DNA of 64,000 bases. It comes from Maritalea myrionectae DSM 19524. Lineage in GTDB: Bacteria > Pseudomonadota > Alphaproteobacteria > Rhizobiales > Devosiaceae. The translations under genes were made by a program, and so were the position numbers. The DNA lies in NCBI RefSeq assembly GCF_000423365.1, contig NZ_AUHV01000004.1, forward strand, positions 186,001 through 250,000, in the 5' to 3' direction. The notes under the pieces were generated by a model. The model saw only the letters and a program-made list of their open reading frames with translations. It ran no database searches and was not told where the DNA came from. This document shows positions 1-8,995 of this stretch, piece by piece; position 1 is the stretch's first letter, and every line of letters starts with the position of its first letter.

Positions 1-833
1 TTACCATTATTACGCCCGAAGGCACGGTAACGCCCTTTGGCACGGCGCCCCAAATCCGCACCTATCCGGTAGATGTGGTGTTTGAGTTGGGAATGGTCGA
101 ATTTGACAGCTATTTCGTCTATATGCCGCTGCAATTGGCGCAAAGCTATTTCAAGCTGTTTCGCGATGAGCTGAAAGAGGGACTGGAGCCGCTGCCGCTG
201 GACGCGACGGATGAGCAGATCGATGAATCCTACGAACGGATCTATTCGGTGACCGGTCTTGAGATTTTCCTCGACGATCCAGATTCCATCCACAATATGC
301 GCGAGCCTATTCAAGAAGCGGCAGGGCGGCCGATGATCCTTTCGGATTGGCAACGCCGGAACGAGACGTTTTTCTCGGCGCTTCAGGTTGAGCGCGTTGT
401 GATGTTCGTCATCTTGTCGATGATCATTTTGGTGGCCGTGTTCAACATCATTTCGTCACTAGTGATGCTGGTGAAAGAAAAGAACACGGACATCGCCATT
501 TTGCGGACCATGGGTGCGACACGCGCCTCTATTATGCGTATCTTTTGTATGACGGGGACCGCGATCGGGTTTGCGGGGACATTTTTGGGTTTGATTGCGG
601 GCTTGATCTTGTCGTCGAATGCGGAGGCTATTCGAGCTTGGGTATCTGAGACCATTGGCATCACGCTTTTCCCACCCGAGGTGTTTTTCCTTTCAACACT
701 GCCATCTAAAACCGATCCGTTTGAGGTGGCGTTTGTGGTGTCATTTGCATTGGTATTGAGTTTTGCTGCTTCGCTTTATCCTGCGTGGCGCGCGGCACAA
801 TATGATCCAGTTGAGGCGTTGCGCTATGGTTGA
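1..833 (+). CDS. lolC: LolC/LolE-family lipoprotein-releasing permease (5' end cut by window)
   Basis: Inner-membrane permease of the LolCDE ABC machine, which extracts mature lipoproteins from the inner membrane and hands them to the chaperone LolA. The open frame enters from the left edge (first full codon at base 3), so only the C-terminal part is present. Visible are the end of the periplasmic domain and then three membrane spans, starting near 'VVMFVILSMIILVAVFNIISS', with the FtsX-type motif 'LRTMGATRASIMRIF' between spans 1 and 2. The C-terminus '[18 protein letters not shown]' is the usual ending of MacB/LolC/FtsX permeases. The stop overlaps the lolD start, which supports joint translation. 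LolC and LolE cannot be told apart here; many alphaproteobacteria have a single permease. Confidence 0.93.
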   Translation, partial: TIITPEGTVTPFGTAPQIRTYPVDVVFELGMVEFDSYFVYMPLQLAQSYFKLFRDELKEGLEPLPLDATDEQIDESYERIYSVTGLEIFLDDPDSIHNMREPIQEAAGRPMILSDWQRRNETFFSALQVERVVMFVILSMIILVAVFNIISSLVMLVKEKNTDIAILRTMGATRASIMRIFCMTGTAIGFAGTFLGLIAGLILSSNAEAIRAWVSETIGITLFPPEVFFLSTLPSKTDPFEVAFVVSFALVLSFAASLYPAWRAAQYDPVEALRYG

Positions 834-1512
834 TTTGAAATTATCGCTTCATGGTGTGCATCACCATTATTTAGAGCGCGAGACGCGGCTCGATATTCTG
901 GTCGATGTTAATCTTGAGATTGCTGCGGGCGAGATTGTTGCGCTTGTGGCCCCGTCTGGGGCGGGGAAATCGACTTTATTGCACGTTTGTGGACTGTTGG
1001 AGCGACCCGCCCAAGGCGACGTCAACATTTGCCGCACGAGCGCACATACGCTGAACGACCGGTCGCGGACGTTGTTGCGCCGGCAAAATGTGGGATATAT
1101 CTACCAGTTCCACCATTTGTTGCCTGAATTTTCGGCTGATGAAAACATCATGATCCCGCAATTGATTGCTGGGGTGGATAAAGATGTGGCGAAGAAGCGT
1201 GCGCAAGATTTGCTGACCCATATGGGTTTGGTGGAGCGGGGCGATCATCGCCCGGCACAGCTTTCCGGCGGTGAGCAGCAGCGTGTGGCCATTGCCCGCG
1301 CGATGGCAAACAATCCGGGTTTGATCCTGGCCGATGAGCCAACGGGCAATCTGGACCCTGACACCAGTGGTATTGTTTTCGACTTGTTGGCCAATTCGAT
1401 TAAAGACCATGCAGCGGCCGGTCTGATTGCCACGCACAATCATGACATTGCACGGCGGGCAGATCGCATCGTCACCCTTGAGGGCGGGGCAGTGGTGCCC
1501 ACCACGCTTTAG
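826..1512 (+). CDS. lolD: LolD, ATPase of the lipoprotein-releasing ABC transporter
   Basis: Cytoplasmic ATPase driving LolC/E, 228 aa. All nucleotide-binding motifs are present: Walker A 'APSGAGKST' (about residues 42-50), signature '[14 protein letters not shown]' and Walker B '[12 protein letters not shown]', followed by the H-loop 'ATHNHD'. An Ala replaces the first Gly of Walker A, a variant I recall as common in alphaproteobacterial LolD. The ATG at 826 was chosen because it overlaps the lolC stop by 8 bp and gives the usual length; in-frame starts further upstream would lie inside lolC. Confidence 0.95.
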   Translation: MVDLKLSLHGVHHHYLERETRLDILVDVNLEIAAGEIVALVAPSGAGKSTLLHVCGLLERPAQGDVNICRTSAHTLNDRSRTLLRRQNVGYIYQFHHLLPEFSADENIMIPQLIAGVDKDVAKKRAQDLLTHMGLVERGDHRPAQLSGGEQQRVAIARAMANNPGLILADEPTGNLDPDTSGIVFDLLANSIKDHAAAGLIATHNHDIARRADRIVTLEGGAVVPTTL

Positions 1513-1548
1513 GCTTTGGCGGCAGCGCTGCCTGACGGCGCTGCTGGC

Positions 1549-1643
1549 TTTTCCACATTTGCCCACAGTTTATCCACACGCTTTCCACAACCTCTCCGCA
1601 AGTTGTCCCCATTAACCATAAACTCATCAACAGGCTATGCACA
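1549..1643 (+). promoter_or_regulatory. Cluster of DnaA-box-like sites upstream of dnaE
   Basis: Five same-orientation matches to the DnaA box TTWTNCACA occur in under 100 bp: TTTTCCACA (1549-1557), TTGCCCACA (1559-1567), TTATCCACA (1570-1578, perfect strong box), CTTTCCACA (1581-1589) and CTATGCACA (1635-1643). The first four start 10-11 bp apart, about one helical turn. A strongly A/T-rich stretch follows at about 1661-1700. This could be a DnaA-controlled promoter region for dnaE. An origin-like element is a less likely reading, since alphaproteobacterial chromosomal origins usually lie near hemE, which is not here. Confidence 0.5.
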
Positions 1644-1711
1644 CGTCCTGCACACTAGACGAGAACAAAAAGAGAATATATAAGAACAAATAAGAAACAT
1701 AGGAGGTTGCA

Positions 1712-1816
1712 ATGTTGGTTTTGATTAAAGATGTGATGGCTCTTTTCTCTTTGGCTGGGTTTAGTGCTGCAAGTCTCATGTGGATGGATGTGCTCACACG
1801 CATGGGTGGGTTTTAG
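1712..1816 (+). CDS. Possible 34-aa hydrophobic small protein
   Basis: A short ORF with a perfect Shine-Dalgarno AGGAGG at 1701-1706, five bases before the ATG. The product is 34 residues, begins MLVLIKDVMALFSLAGFS, is mostly hydrophobic with one likely membrane-associated helix and ends TRMGGF. It lies alone between lolD and dnaE. I do not recognise a family. The strength of the ribosome-binding site and the length-matched hydrophobic product argue for real translation. It could instead be a leader peptide for dnaE, whose own start has a weak ribosome-binding site 79 bp downstream. Confidence 0.5.
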   Translation: MLVLIKDVMALFSLAGFSAASLMWMDVLTRMGGF

Positions 1817-1894
1817 GCAAGAGGCGAAAACGCGCCTGTGTAAATCGCACAAGTTTGCTTGGCGAAAATAGGCGCGTTATGTCAAAGTCACCCC

Positions 1895-4800
1895 ATGAGC
1901 GCGACACCTGATTTTATCCACTTACATGCCCATTCGTCCTATTCATTGCTGGAAGGGGCGATACAGCTGAAAAAGCTGATCGATTTGGCCGTTGCCGACG
2001 GGCAGGTGGCGCTTGGTGTCGCGGACACGGGCAACCTATTTGGCGCGCTACAATTTTCTGAGATTTCAGCCGAAAAGGGATTGCAGCCGATTGTAGGTTG
2101 CGAGTTACCGATAGAGTTTGAGCCGCCGTCTGATATGCCGGGGCGTGAGCGCAAAAAATTCGCCAAGGAGACCTTGGTGTTGATCGCGCAAACCGAGCAG
2201 GGGTTTCAAAATCTGTCAGAACTGGTGTCGCGGGCCTATCTGCTGGGCGATGCAGCTGCGCTTAAAGCGCCGATTGCTTGGTTTGATGAGGGGTTGCACG
2301 AAGACCTTATCTGTTTGACAGGTGGAATGGAAGGCGGGATCGATCCGCTTTTTGCGCAAGGTTATGATCAGCAAGCGTTGTCGCGGCTGGACAATTTGCG
2401 CCGTATTTTTGGGGACCGGCTCTATATTGAGTTGCAACGGCACGGCAAAGACACCGAGGCGAAAACAGAACCGCAACTGCTCAATTATGCCTATGCGCAT
2501 GATGTGCCATTGGTTGCCACCAACGAGCCTTTTTTCCCAAAAAGTGACGATTTTGAGTCGCACGATGCGCTGATGGCGATTGCTGAAGGCAGTGTTTTGG
2601 CCCAGACAGAGCGGCGCAAGCTTTCGGATCAGCATTATTTTAAGTCGCGGGCGGAGATGTGTGCGCTGTTCTCGGACTTGCCCGAAGCAATCAACAACAC
2701 TCTTGAGATTGCCCAGCGCGTGACTTATCGGCCAATGAAGCGGGCGCCGATTTTGCCGAACTTTGCGGCGCCGGAAGGGATGAGCTCTGACGAGGCGGTG
2801 AAGGCCGAGGCCGAGGAGCTGACGCGGCAGGCGAAAGAGGGTCTTGAGCGCATTTTGGAGCGCGATGGTCCTGCACCTGGCATGACGGCAGATGAATATC
2901 GCGAACGACTCGATTTCGAGTTGAACGTGATCGAAAGCATGAAGTTTCCCGGTTACTTCCTGATCGTTGCCGACTTTATCAAATGGGCGAAAGAGCATGG
3001 CATTTCCGTGGGGCCGGGCCGGGGGTCTGGTGCGGGGTCATTGGTCGCCTATTCGCTGACGATCACCAACCTTGATCCTTTGCGCTATGCATTGCTGTTC
3101 GAACGGTTTTTGAACCCCGAACGTGTGTCCATGCCCGACTTTGATATCGACTTCTGCCAAGAAAGGCGGGAGGAGGTGATCCATTATGTTCAGCAGAAAT
3201 ATGGTGCGGAGCAGGTTGCGCAGATTATCACCTTCGGAACGCTACAAGCGCGGGCTGTGCTGCGTGACGTAGGGCGCGTGCTGCAAATGCCCTATCCGCA
3301 AGTGGACCGCATTTCCAAGTTGGTGCCCTCGAACCCCGCTAATCCGGTTACGCTGACCGAAGCGATTGATGGCGAGCCACGCTTGCAGGCCATGCGCGAT
3401 GAAGATGAGACCGTGGCGCAATTGCTGGAAATGGGCAAAAAGCTTGAAGGGCTTTATCGACATGCCTCGACCCACGCGGCAGGCATTGTGATTGGTGATA
3501 GGCCATTGCAGCAATTGGTGCCGCTTTATCGCGATCCGCGCTCTGATATGCCGGTGTCGCAATATAATATGAAAGTGGTGGAAGAGGCCGGGCTGGTTAA
3601 GTTCGACTTTTTGGGGCTAAAGACCCTAACGGTCATCGAATATGCGGAACGGCTGATCAACCGCGATGGCGGTGATTTTTCGATTGAGAACATCTCGATT
3701 GAAGATGAGAAAACCTACGATCTTTATGCCAAAGGCGAAACGGTTGGCGTGTTTCAGGTGGAAAGTCCAGGCATGCGGCGGGCGCTTCTCGACCTCAAGC
3801 CTGACCGTTTTGAGGATATTATCGCGATTGTGGCGCTTTATCGTCCGGGGCCGATGGATAATATCCCCACCTTCTGTGCGCGGAAGCACGGACGCGAGAC
3901 TCCGGACTATTTGCATGAGAGCCTGACCGATATTCTGAAAGAAACCTATGGGATTATCGTTTATCAGGAACAGGTGATGCAGATCGCGCAGGTCTTGTCT
4001 GGTTACTCATTGGGTGAGGCGGATTTGCTACGCCGTGCCATGGGTAAAAAGATTAAAGCCGAGATGGACAAGCAAAAGGTGCGCTTTGTGGAGGGGGCCG
4101 TTAAAAATGGCCTGATCAAGCAGCAAGCGGATAATATCTTTGAGCTTGTGGCGAAGTTTGCGAACTATGGCTTTAACAAATCCCACGCGGCGGCTTATGC
4201 CCTGGTGTCTTATCAGACCGGCTATTTGAAGGCGCACTATCCGAAAGAGTTTATTGCGGCCTCCATGACCTTGGATATGGGCAATACCGATAAACTTAAT
4301 GATTTCAAACGTGAAGCGCAAAGACTTAAGATTGAGGTTAATCCGCCGAGCGTCAATAAATCTGAGGTGATTTTCACTGTTGAAGGCAATGCTATTCATT
4401 ACAGCCTTTGTGCGGTTAAAGGCGTGGGTCGCAATGTTGCGGAGCATATTGTCGAGGTGCGCGGGGATCGTCCGTTTACTGATTTGGCGGATTTTGCCGA
4501 GCGGATCGACCCCAAAATTGTCAATCGACGGGCGTTTGAAACGCTAACCCATGCAGGCGCATTTGACGATCTTGGCTATCGGCGTGAGGAAGTTGCTTCA
4601 TTGACCGAAACGGTGTTGAGCACAGCCCAGCGCGCCACGAGCAATCGTAAAGAAGGCATCGTGGATATGTTCACCGCGGCGGCGCCCGAACCGATCAAGC
4701 CGGCCAAGAACGTAAAAAGCTGGACGCACTCGGAACGGCTGCAACGCGAGTTTTCCGCCATTGGCTTTTATCTGTCAGCGCACCCGCTGGACGAATATCA

Positions 4801-5359
4801 GTCGATCTATACCGAAGGGTATGCGCAGACCTGGCAGGCGTTTGAGAAAGCGGCGCGCAATGGCGCCAGTGCCGGGCGCATGGCCGGGACAATTGCGTCG
4901 CGGAATGATCGCAAGACCCGCAAGGGCTCCAATATGTCGATTCTGACATTGTCTGATCCAACCGGGACGTTTGAAATTTTGGTGTTTTCCGAACAGTTGG
5001 ACCGCTTTGACGATGTGCTGACTGTGGGCAATTCAATCGTAGTTGAGTTAGAAGCCGATGCGCAGCCGGACGGTGTGCGGTTGCGGCTCATTAATTTGCA
5101 TCCGATTGAACGCGCCATCGCCAAGATGGCCAACAAACTGGTGCTGCATTTGACCAGCAAAGAAAGCATTCCCCATCTCACCAAGCAATTGCAACGCGGT
5201 GGCGAGGGGCAGGTGGCCATTGTCGTGATGGATCAGGATCACAATTACGAGTTTGAGATTGAGCTGCCCGGAGGGTATCGCTTAACGCCGGAACTGGCCA
5301 ACTCACTCAAAGTGATGCCCGGTGTTGCTGATGCCCGTGTGAGCGCTGGGCCAAGCTAA
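1895..5359 (+). CDS. dnaE: DNA polymerase III alpha subunit
   Basis: Catalytic subunit of the replicative DNA polymerase, 1154 aa, the usual size for DnaE1. The N-terminal PHP domain starts with 'FIHLHAHSSYSLLEG'. The palm carries 'GPGRGSGAGSLVAYSL' and the catalytic aspartate motif 'PDFDIDF' (about residues 414-420). Helix-hairpin-helix and OB-fold regions follow near the C-terminus ('GRMAGTIASRNDRKTRKG'). The ATG at 1895 (MSATPDF) is preferred over the in-frame TTG at 1859 because homologues begin just before the PHP motif. The ribosome-binding site is weak. The 382 bp upstream hold DnaA-box-like sites and a small ORF, both annotated separately. Confidence 0.97.
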   Translation: MSATPDFIHLHAHSSYSLLEGAIQLKKLIDLAVADGQVALGVADTGNLFGALQFSEISAEKGLQPIVGCELPIEFEPPSDMPGRERKKFAKETLVLIAQTEQGFQNLSELVSRAYLLGDAAALKAPIAWFDEGLHEDLICLTGGMEGGIDPLFAQGYDQQALSRLDNLRRIFGDRLYIELQRHGKDTEAKTEPQLLNYAYAHDVPLVATNEPFFPKSDDFESHDALMAIAEGSVLAQTERRKLSDQHYFKSRAEMCALFSDLPEAINNTLEIAQRVTYRPMKRAPILPNFAAPEGMSSDEAVKAEAEELTRQAKEGLERILERDGPAPGMTADEYRERLDFELNVIESMKFPGYFLIVADFIKWAKEHGISVGPGRGSGAGSLVAYSLTITNLDPLRYALLFERFLNPERVSMPDFDIDFCQERREEVIHYVQQKYGAEQVAQIITFGTLQARAVLRDVGRVLQMPYPQVDRISKLVPSNPANPVTLTEAIDGEPRLQAMRDEDETVAQLLEMGKKLEGLYRHASTHAAGIVIGDRPLQQLVPLYRDPRSDMPVSQYNMKVVEEAGLVKFDFLGLKTLTVIEYAERLINRDGGDFSIENISIEDEKTYDLYAKGETVGVFQVESPGMRRALLDLKPDRFEDIIAIVALYRPGPMDNIPTFCARKHGRETPDYLHESLTDILKETYGIIVYQEQVMQIAQVLSGYSLGEADLLRRAMGKKIKAEMDKQKVRFVEGAVKNGLIKQQADNIFELVAKFANYGFNKSHAAAYALVSYQTGYLKAHYPKEFIAASMTLDMGNTDKLNDFKREAQRLKIEVNPPSVNKSEVIFTVEGNAIHYSLCAVKGVGRNVAEHIVEVRGDRPFTDLADFAERIDPKIVNRRAFETLTHAGAFDDLGYRREEVASLTETVLSTAQRATSNRKEGIVDMFTAAAPEPIKPAKNVKSWTHSERLQREFSAIGFYLSAHPLDEYQSIYTEGYAQTWQAFEKAARNGASAGRMAGTIASRNDRKTRKGSNMSILTLSDPTGTFEILVFSEQLDRFDDVLTVGNSIVVELEADAQPDGVRLRLINLHPIERAIAKMANKLVLHLTSKESIPHLTKQLQRGGEGQVAIVVMDQDHNYEFEIELPGGYRLTPELANSLKVMPGVADARVSAGPS

Positions 5360-5545
5360 ATCAGGCTTTTCGCCGCTTTCTTGATTTTACCGACAATTTG
5401 CTATTGCCAATGTGCGGGGATTGCTGTATCGACCGCTCATCAATTCGCACGCAAAGACGGCTGCCCGTAAGAGGCCGCCATCCGGTGACAAAATATGTTG
5501 CAGCTCTTTGCGGAGGTTATAACCGGTTAAAAGGAGAGAAGGCCG

Positions 5546-6610
5546 ATGGCACTTCCTGATTTTTCTATGCGCCAATTGCTCGAAGCTGGCGTACACTTCG
5601 GACACCAAAAACACCGCTGGAATCCAAAAATGGAACAATACATTTTTGGTGTACGGAACGATATTCACATTCTTGATTTGGCGCAAACTGTGCCTGCTTT
5701 GTATAAAGCCTTGCAAATGGTGTCTGACACTGTTGCAGAAGGTGGCCGCGTTTTGTTCGTTGGCACTAAGCGTCAAGCTGCGCCTGTTGTGGCTGAAGCT
5801 GCACGTCAATCTGCTCAGTATTATGTGAACTCACGTTGGTTGGGCGGCATGCTGACCAACTGGCAGACCATTTCAAAGTCAATTGCTCGTTTGCGTGAAC
5901 TTGAAGATCAAGAATCTGAAGGCATGCAAGGCTTGACCAAGAAAGAGCGTTTGCAGCGTTCGCGTGAGCGTGATCGTCTTGAGCGCGATTTGGGCGGCAT
6001 CAAAGACATGGGCAATGTGCCTAACCTTTTGTTCGTGATCGACACCAACAAAGAATCTTTGGCGCTGAACGAAGCACGTCGCTTGGGCATTCCAGTGATA
6101 GCGATTGCAGATACAAACTGCGACCCAGAAGCTGTTGATTTGCCAATTCCAGGCAATGATGATGCGGCCCGCGCGATTGAGCTTTACTGCTCATTGATTT
6201 CAAAAGCTGCTTTGGACGGTATTTCACGTTCATCTGTTTCATTCGGCGAAGATCTGGGTGAAGCTGTTGAAGTGAGCGAACCAGTTTTGGAAGAAACTGC
6301 ACCCGCCGCTGCTGCTGAAGCACCTGCCGAGGCACCTGCTGCTGAAGCCCCAAAAGCCGAAGAAGCTGCAGAAGCTGACGCGACACCATTGTTCGACAAG
6401 CCTGCTGGCGATGCGGACGATTTGAAAAAGATTTCAGGTGTTGGCCCGGTTCTTGAGCAAAAGTTGAATGATCTTGGCATCTACACCTTTGCGCAAATCG
6501 CTGCCTTTAGCGCAGAAGACATCGCGAATGTTGATGATCGTTTGAACTTTAAAGGCCGCATTGAGCGTGATGGTTGGATCGACCAAGCCAAAGAACTCGG
6601 CGCTCAGTAA
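5546..6610 (+). CDS. rpsB: Ribosomal protein uS2 with C-terminal helix-hairpin-helix-like extension
   Basis: Small-subunit ribosomal protein S2. Residues 1 to about 235 are the normal S2 core ('[18 protein letters not shown]', '[12 protein letters not shown]'). After it comes a low-complexity Ala/Glu/Pro linker (about 243-285), then a folded-looking tail (about 290-354) with '[20 protein letters not shown]', a helix-hairpin-helix-type pattern. Total length is 354 aa against about 240 in E. coli. Similar tails occur on some rhizobial proteins (from memory). A strong AGGAG site precedes the ATG. The 186-bp gap upstream presumably holds the promoter; I saw no certain -35/-10 pair there. Codon use favours GCT/GTT/TTG, unlike dnaE, as expected of a highly expressed gene. 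Confidence 0.97.
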   Translation: MALPDFSMRQLLEAGVHFGHQKHRWNPKMEQYIFGVRNDIHILDLAQTVPALYKALQMVSDTVAEGGRVLFVGTKRQAAPVVAEAARQSAQYYVNSRWLGGMLTNWQTISKSIARLRELEDQESEGMQGLTKKERLQRSRERDRLERDLGGIKDMGNVPNLLFVIDTNKESLALNEARRLGIPVIAIADTNCDPEAVDLPIPGNDDAARAIELYCSLISKAALDGISRSSVSFGEDLGEAVEVSEPVLEETAPAAAAEAPAEAPAAEAPKAEEAAEADATPLFDKPAGDADDLKKISGVGPVLEQKLNDLGIYTFAQIAAFSAEDIANVDDRLNFKGRIERDGWIDQAKELGAQ

Positions 6611-6660
6611 GCTTCATAAAATCTGCGTGTTTACCCGCTAAACACAAGACTTTCGATTGG

Positions 6661-6682
6661 GCCAGCCCGCATAAGGGCTGGC
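6661..6682 (+). promoter_or_regulatory. Perfect hairpin in the rpsB-tsf spacer
   Basis: GCCAGCCC (6661-6668) and GGGCTGGC (6675-6682) form a perfect 8-bp stem with a 6-base loop. No T-run follows, so it is not a standard terminator. It ends six bases before the tsf ribosome-binding site (AGGAG), so it could set the rpsB:tsf ratio by attenuation, RNA processing or mRNA protection. Confidence 0.6.
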
Positions 6683-6699
6683 AACATAGGAGATTTAAA

Positions 6700-7623
6700 A
6701 TGGCGATCACAGCTGCACTTGTGAAAGAATTGCGCGAGCAGACCGGCGTTGGCATGATGGACTGCAAAAAAGCGCTGAACGAAACCAATGGTGATTTGGA
6801 AGCTGCCGTTGATTGGCTGCGCACCAAAGGTTTGGCCAAAGCGGCGAAGAAAGCTGGTCGTGTTGCTGCAGAAGGTTTGGTTGGCGTTGTCACTTCAGGT
6901 ACCAAAGGTGCCGTTGTTGAGGTTAACTCAGAAACTGACTTTGTTGCACGTAATGACGAATTCCAAGGTCTGGTTAAAGACATTGCGACTGTTGCTTTGG
7001 AAGAAGGCGAGAATGTTGAGAAGCTTGCCGCTGCATCTTACCCTGGCAAATCACACACAATCGCTGAAGAGGTGACCAATGCGGTTGCCAAAATCGGCGA
7101 GAACATGACATTGCGTCGTTCTGCAACTGTTTCAGTTGATGAAGGCATTGTTTGTAGCTACGTACACAACGCTGTTGTTGACGATCTTGGTGCCATTGGC
7201 ATTTTGGTTGGCTTGAAAACTTCAGGCAAAACAGATGGCTTGGAAAATGTTGGCCGTCAGTTGGCAATGCACATTGCTGCGACCAACCCATTGGCAATTG
7301 CGCCAGAAGGTTTGGACCAAGATGTTGTTGACCGTGAGCGCGCTGTGTTTGCGGAACAAGCTGCTGGTTCAGGCAAGCCTGCTGAAATCGTTGAGAAAAT
7401 GGTTGAAGGCCGCATGCGCAAATATTACGAAGAAGTTTGCTTGTTGTCACAAACCTTTGTGATTGACGGTGAAACCAAAATTGCTGATGTGCTGAAGAAC
7501 GCTGAAAAAGAAGCGGGCGCACCAATCGAGTTGGTTGAATTCGTACGTTTCGCAATTGGCGAAGGCATTGAAAAAGAAGAGAGCGATTTCGCCGCCGAGG
7601 TTGCAGCCGCGGCTGGTAACTAA
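6700..7623 (+). CDS. tsf: Translation elongation factor Ts
   Basis: Guanine-nucleotide exchange factor that regenerates EF-Tu-GTP in the cytoplasm, 307 aa. The N-terminal domain is diagnostic ('[16 protein letters not shown]', '[19 protein letters not shown]'), as is the core motif '[13 protein letters not shown]'. The start at 6700 was chosen over in-frame upstream starts because it follows AGGAG with normal spacing and matches the conserved N-terminus [12 protein letters not shown]. It lies downstream of rpsB across a hairpin-containing spacer, the usual pairing in bacteria. Codon bias is strong, as in rpsB. Confidence 0.97.
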   Translation: MAITAALVKELREQTGVGMMDCKKALNETNGDLEAAVDWLRTKGLAKAAKKAGRVAAEGLVGVVTSGTKGAVVEVNSETDFVARNDEFQGLVKDIATVALEEGENVEKLAAASYPGKSHTIAEEVTNAVAKIGENMTLRRSATVSVDEGIVCSYVHNAVVDDLGAIGILVGLKTSGKTDGLENVGRQLAMHIAATNPLAIAPEGLDQDVVDRERAVFAEQAAGSGKPAEIVEKMVEGRMRKYYEEVCLLSQTFVIDGETKIADVLKNAEKEAGAPIELVEFVRFAIGEGIEKEESDFAAEVAAAAGN

Positions 7624-7688
7624 TAACCTGATCTGGAACAAAGAATCTTTTTTTAAAGTTCCCAACTCTAGACTAGGTTAGGGCGGCA

Positions 7689-8402
7689 ATGGCCTCTCAA
7701 TCGCTTAAACGCATTCTGATTAAAGTCTCCGGCGAAGCGCTCGCCGGAGACGGCTCATTTGGGATCGAATCCCAATTTCTAGACGAAGTTGCTGCGCAAC
7801 TCGTCCATCTCACCCAAAATGGATTTGAAGTGGCCATCGTGGTCGGTGGCGGAAACATTTTCCGCGGCATGTCTGTTGCCGCTGGCGGTGCTGACCGTGT
7901 GGTGGGTGATCATATGGGTATGTTGGCCACTGTCATCAATTGCTTGGCATTGGGCGACGCGATTCGCCGACAAGGCGGCAAAGCACGGGTGTTTTCAAAC
8001 CTTGTTATGCCTGATGTGGCTGACCATTTTACCGCGCGTGACGCACGTCAGACGCTGGAAGAAGGTGGGATCGCCATTTGTTCCGGCGGCACCGGCAATC
8101 CCTATTTCACAACGGATACCGCTGCGGCTCTCAAGGCCGTTGAGCTGCAATGTGATGCCCTTTTCAAAGGGACGAAGGTTGACGGGGTATATGATGCTGA
8201 CCCTGCGAAAAATCCAGACGCCAAGCGATTTGACCAGATTTCTTATGATGAAGTGATCTCGCGTAACTTAAAAGTTATGGATATGGCTGCATTTGCTTTG
8301 GCGCGTGACAACAAATTGCCAATTTTTGTGTATGCTTTGGATGTCGCGGGCGGCGTCCAAGCCATTATTGAGGGGAAGGCCTTTTCCACGCGGGTTGGAT
8401 GA
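7689..8402 (+). CDS. pyrH: UMP kinase
   Basis: Phosphorylates UMP to UDP in pyrimidine nucleotide synthesis; member of the amino-acid-kinase fold, 237 aa. Motifs: 'RILIKVSGEALAG' at the N-terminus, 'VVGGGNIFRG' and the C-terminal 'KVDGVYDADPAKNPDA'. It lies 65 bp after tsf in the conserved tsf-pyrH-frr order. A GGGCGG-type site precedes the ATG. Confidence 0.96.
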   Translation: MASQSLKRILIKVSGEALAGDGSFGIESQFLDEVAAQLVHLTQNGFEVAIVVGGGNIFRGMSVAAGGADRVVGDHMGMLATVINCLALGDAIRRQGGKARVFSNLVMPDVADHFTARDARQTLEEGGIAICSGGTGNPYFTTDTAAALKAVELQCDALFKGTKVDGVYDADPAKNPDAKRFDQISYDEVISRNLKVMDMAAFALARDNKLPIFVYALDVAGGVQAIIEGKAFSTRVG

Positions 8403-8426
8403 GTGCCAAAATCGAAGGATTAGAAC

Positions 8427-8984
8427 ATGACAGATTTTTCTATGCCAAATTTAGACCAGCGTATGAAAAAGTCGCTGGCTGCACTCAAGGATGAGTTTGC
8501 TAGTTTGCGCACGGGCCGGGCGACAACAAGCCTTTTGGATCCCATCATGGTGGACGCATATGGTTCCAAGATGCCAATGAACCAGGTTGCGACTGTTTCT
8601 GTGCCTGAAGCGCGCATGTTGTCCGTGCAGGTTTGGGACAAGGGCATGACCCAGGCGGTCGAAAAAGCCATCCGCGAATCCTCATTGGGTCTGAACCCCA
8701 TGGCCGAAGGCACAGTTATTCGTGTGGCGCTGCCTGAATTGAATGAAGAGCGCCGTCGCGAGCTTTCGAAAGTGGCGCATCAATATGCTGAGCAGGCGAA
8801 AGTGGCCATCCGCCACATCCGTCGCGATGGCATGGATGCACTGAAAAAGATGGAAAAAGACGGCGACATCAGCAAAGATGAAATGCACCAGAAATCTGAC
8901 GAAGTGCAAAAGCTGACCGACAACACAGTGTCAGAAGTTGATAGCATGTTGGCGAAGAAAGAAGCCGACATCATGCAAGTGTAG
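8427..8984 (+). CDS. frr: Ribosome recycling factor
   Basis: With EF-G, splits the post-termination ribosome so the subunits can be reused. At 185 aa it has the family's normal length. Recognised from '[23 protein letters not shown]' split around residues 20-45, '[19 protein letters not shown]' and the coiled-coil arm '[20 protein letters not shown]'. It begins 24 bp after pyrH, so it is probably cotranscribed with it. Confidence 0.97.
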   Translation: MTDFSMPNLDQRMKKSLAALKDEFASLRTGRATTSLLDPIMVDAYGSKMPMNQVATVSVPEARMLSVQVWDKGMTQAVEKAIRESSLGLNPMAEGTVIRVALPELNEERRRELSKVAHQYAEQAKVAIRHIRRDGMDALKKMEKDGDISKDEMHQKSDEVQKLTDNTVSEVDSMLAKKEADIMQV

Positions 8985-8995
8985 ATCGCACGTAA

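Noticed and set aside
976-1566. 196-codon minus-strand frame over lolD
   Set aside because: Overlaps the whole ATPase core of lolD; its product is Arg/Gln/His-rich with no family signs.
1549-1700. Chromosomal replication origin
   Set aside because: DnaA-like boxes and an A/T-rich stretch are present, but no hemE, parA or dnaA neighbours are seen and the skew could not be tested; a dnaE control region is the simpler reading.
2216-2998. 260-codon minus-strand frame inside dnaE
   Set aside because: It lies within the conserved PHP/palm region of dnaE and gives an unrecognisable basic protein; shadow frame.
6021-6389. Gln/Leu-rich minus-strand frame in rpsB
   Set aside because: Produced by reading the Ala/Glu-rich linker of rpsB backwards; low-complexity artefact.
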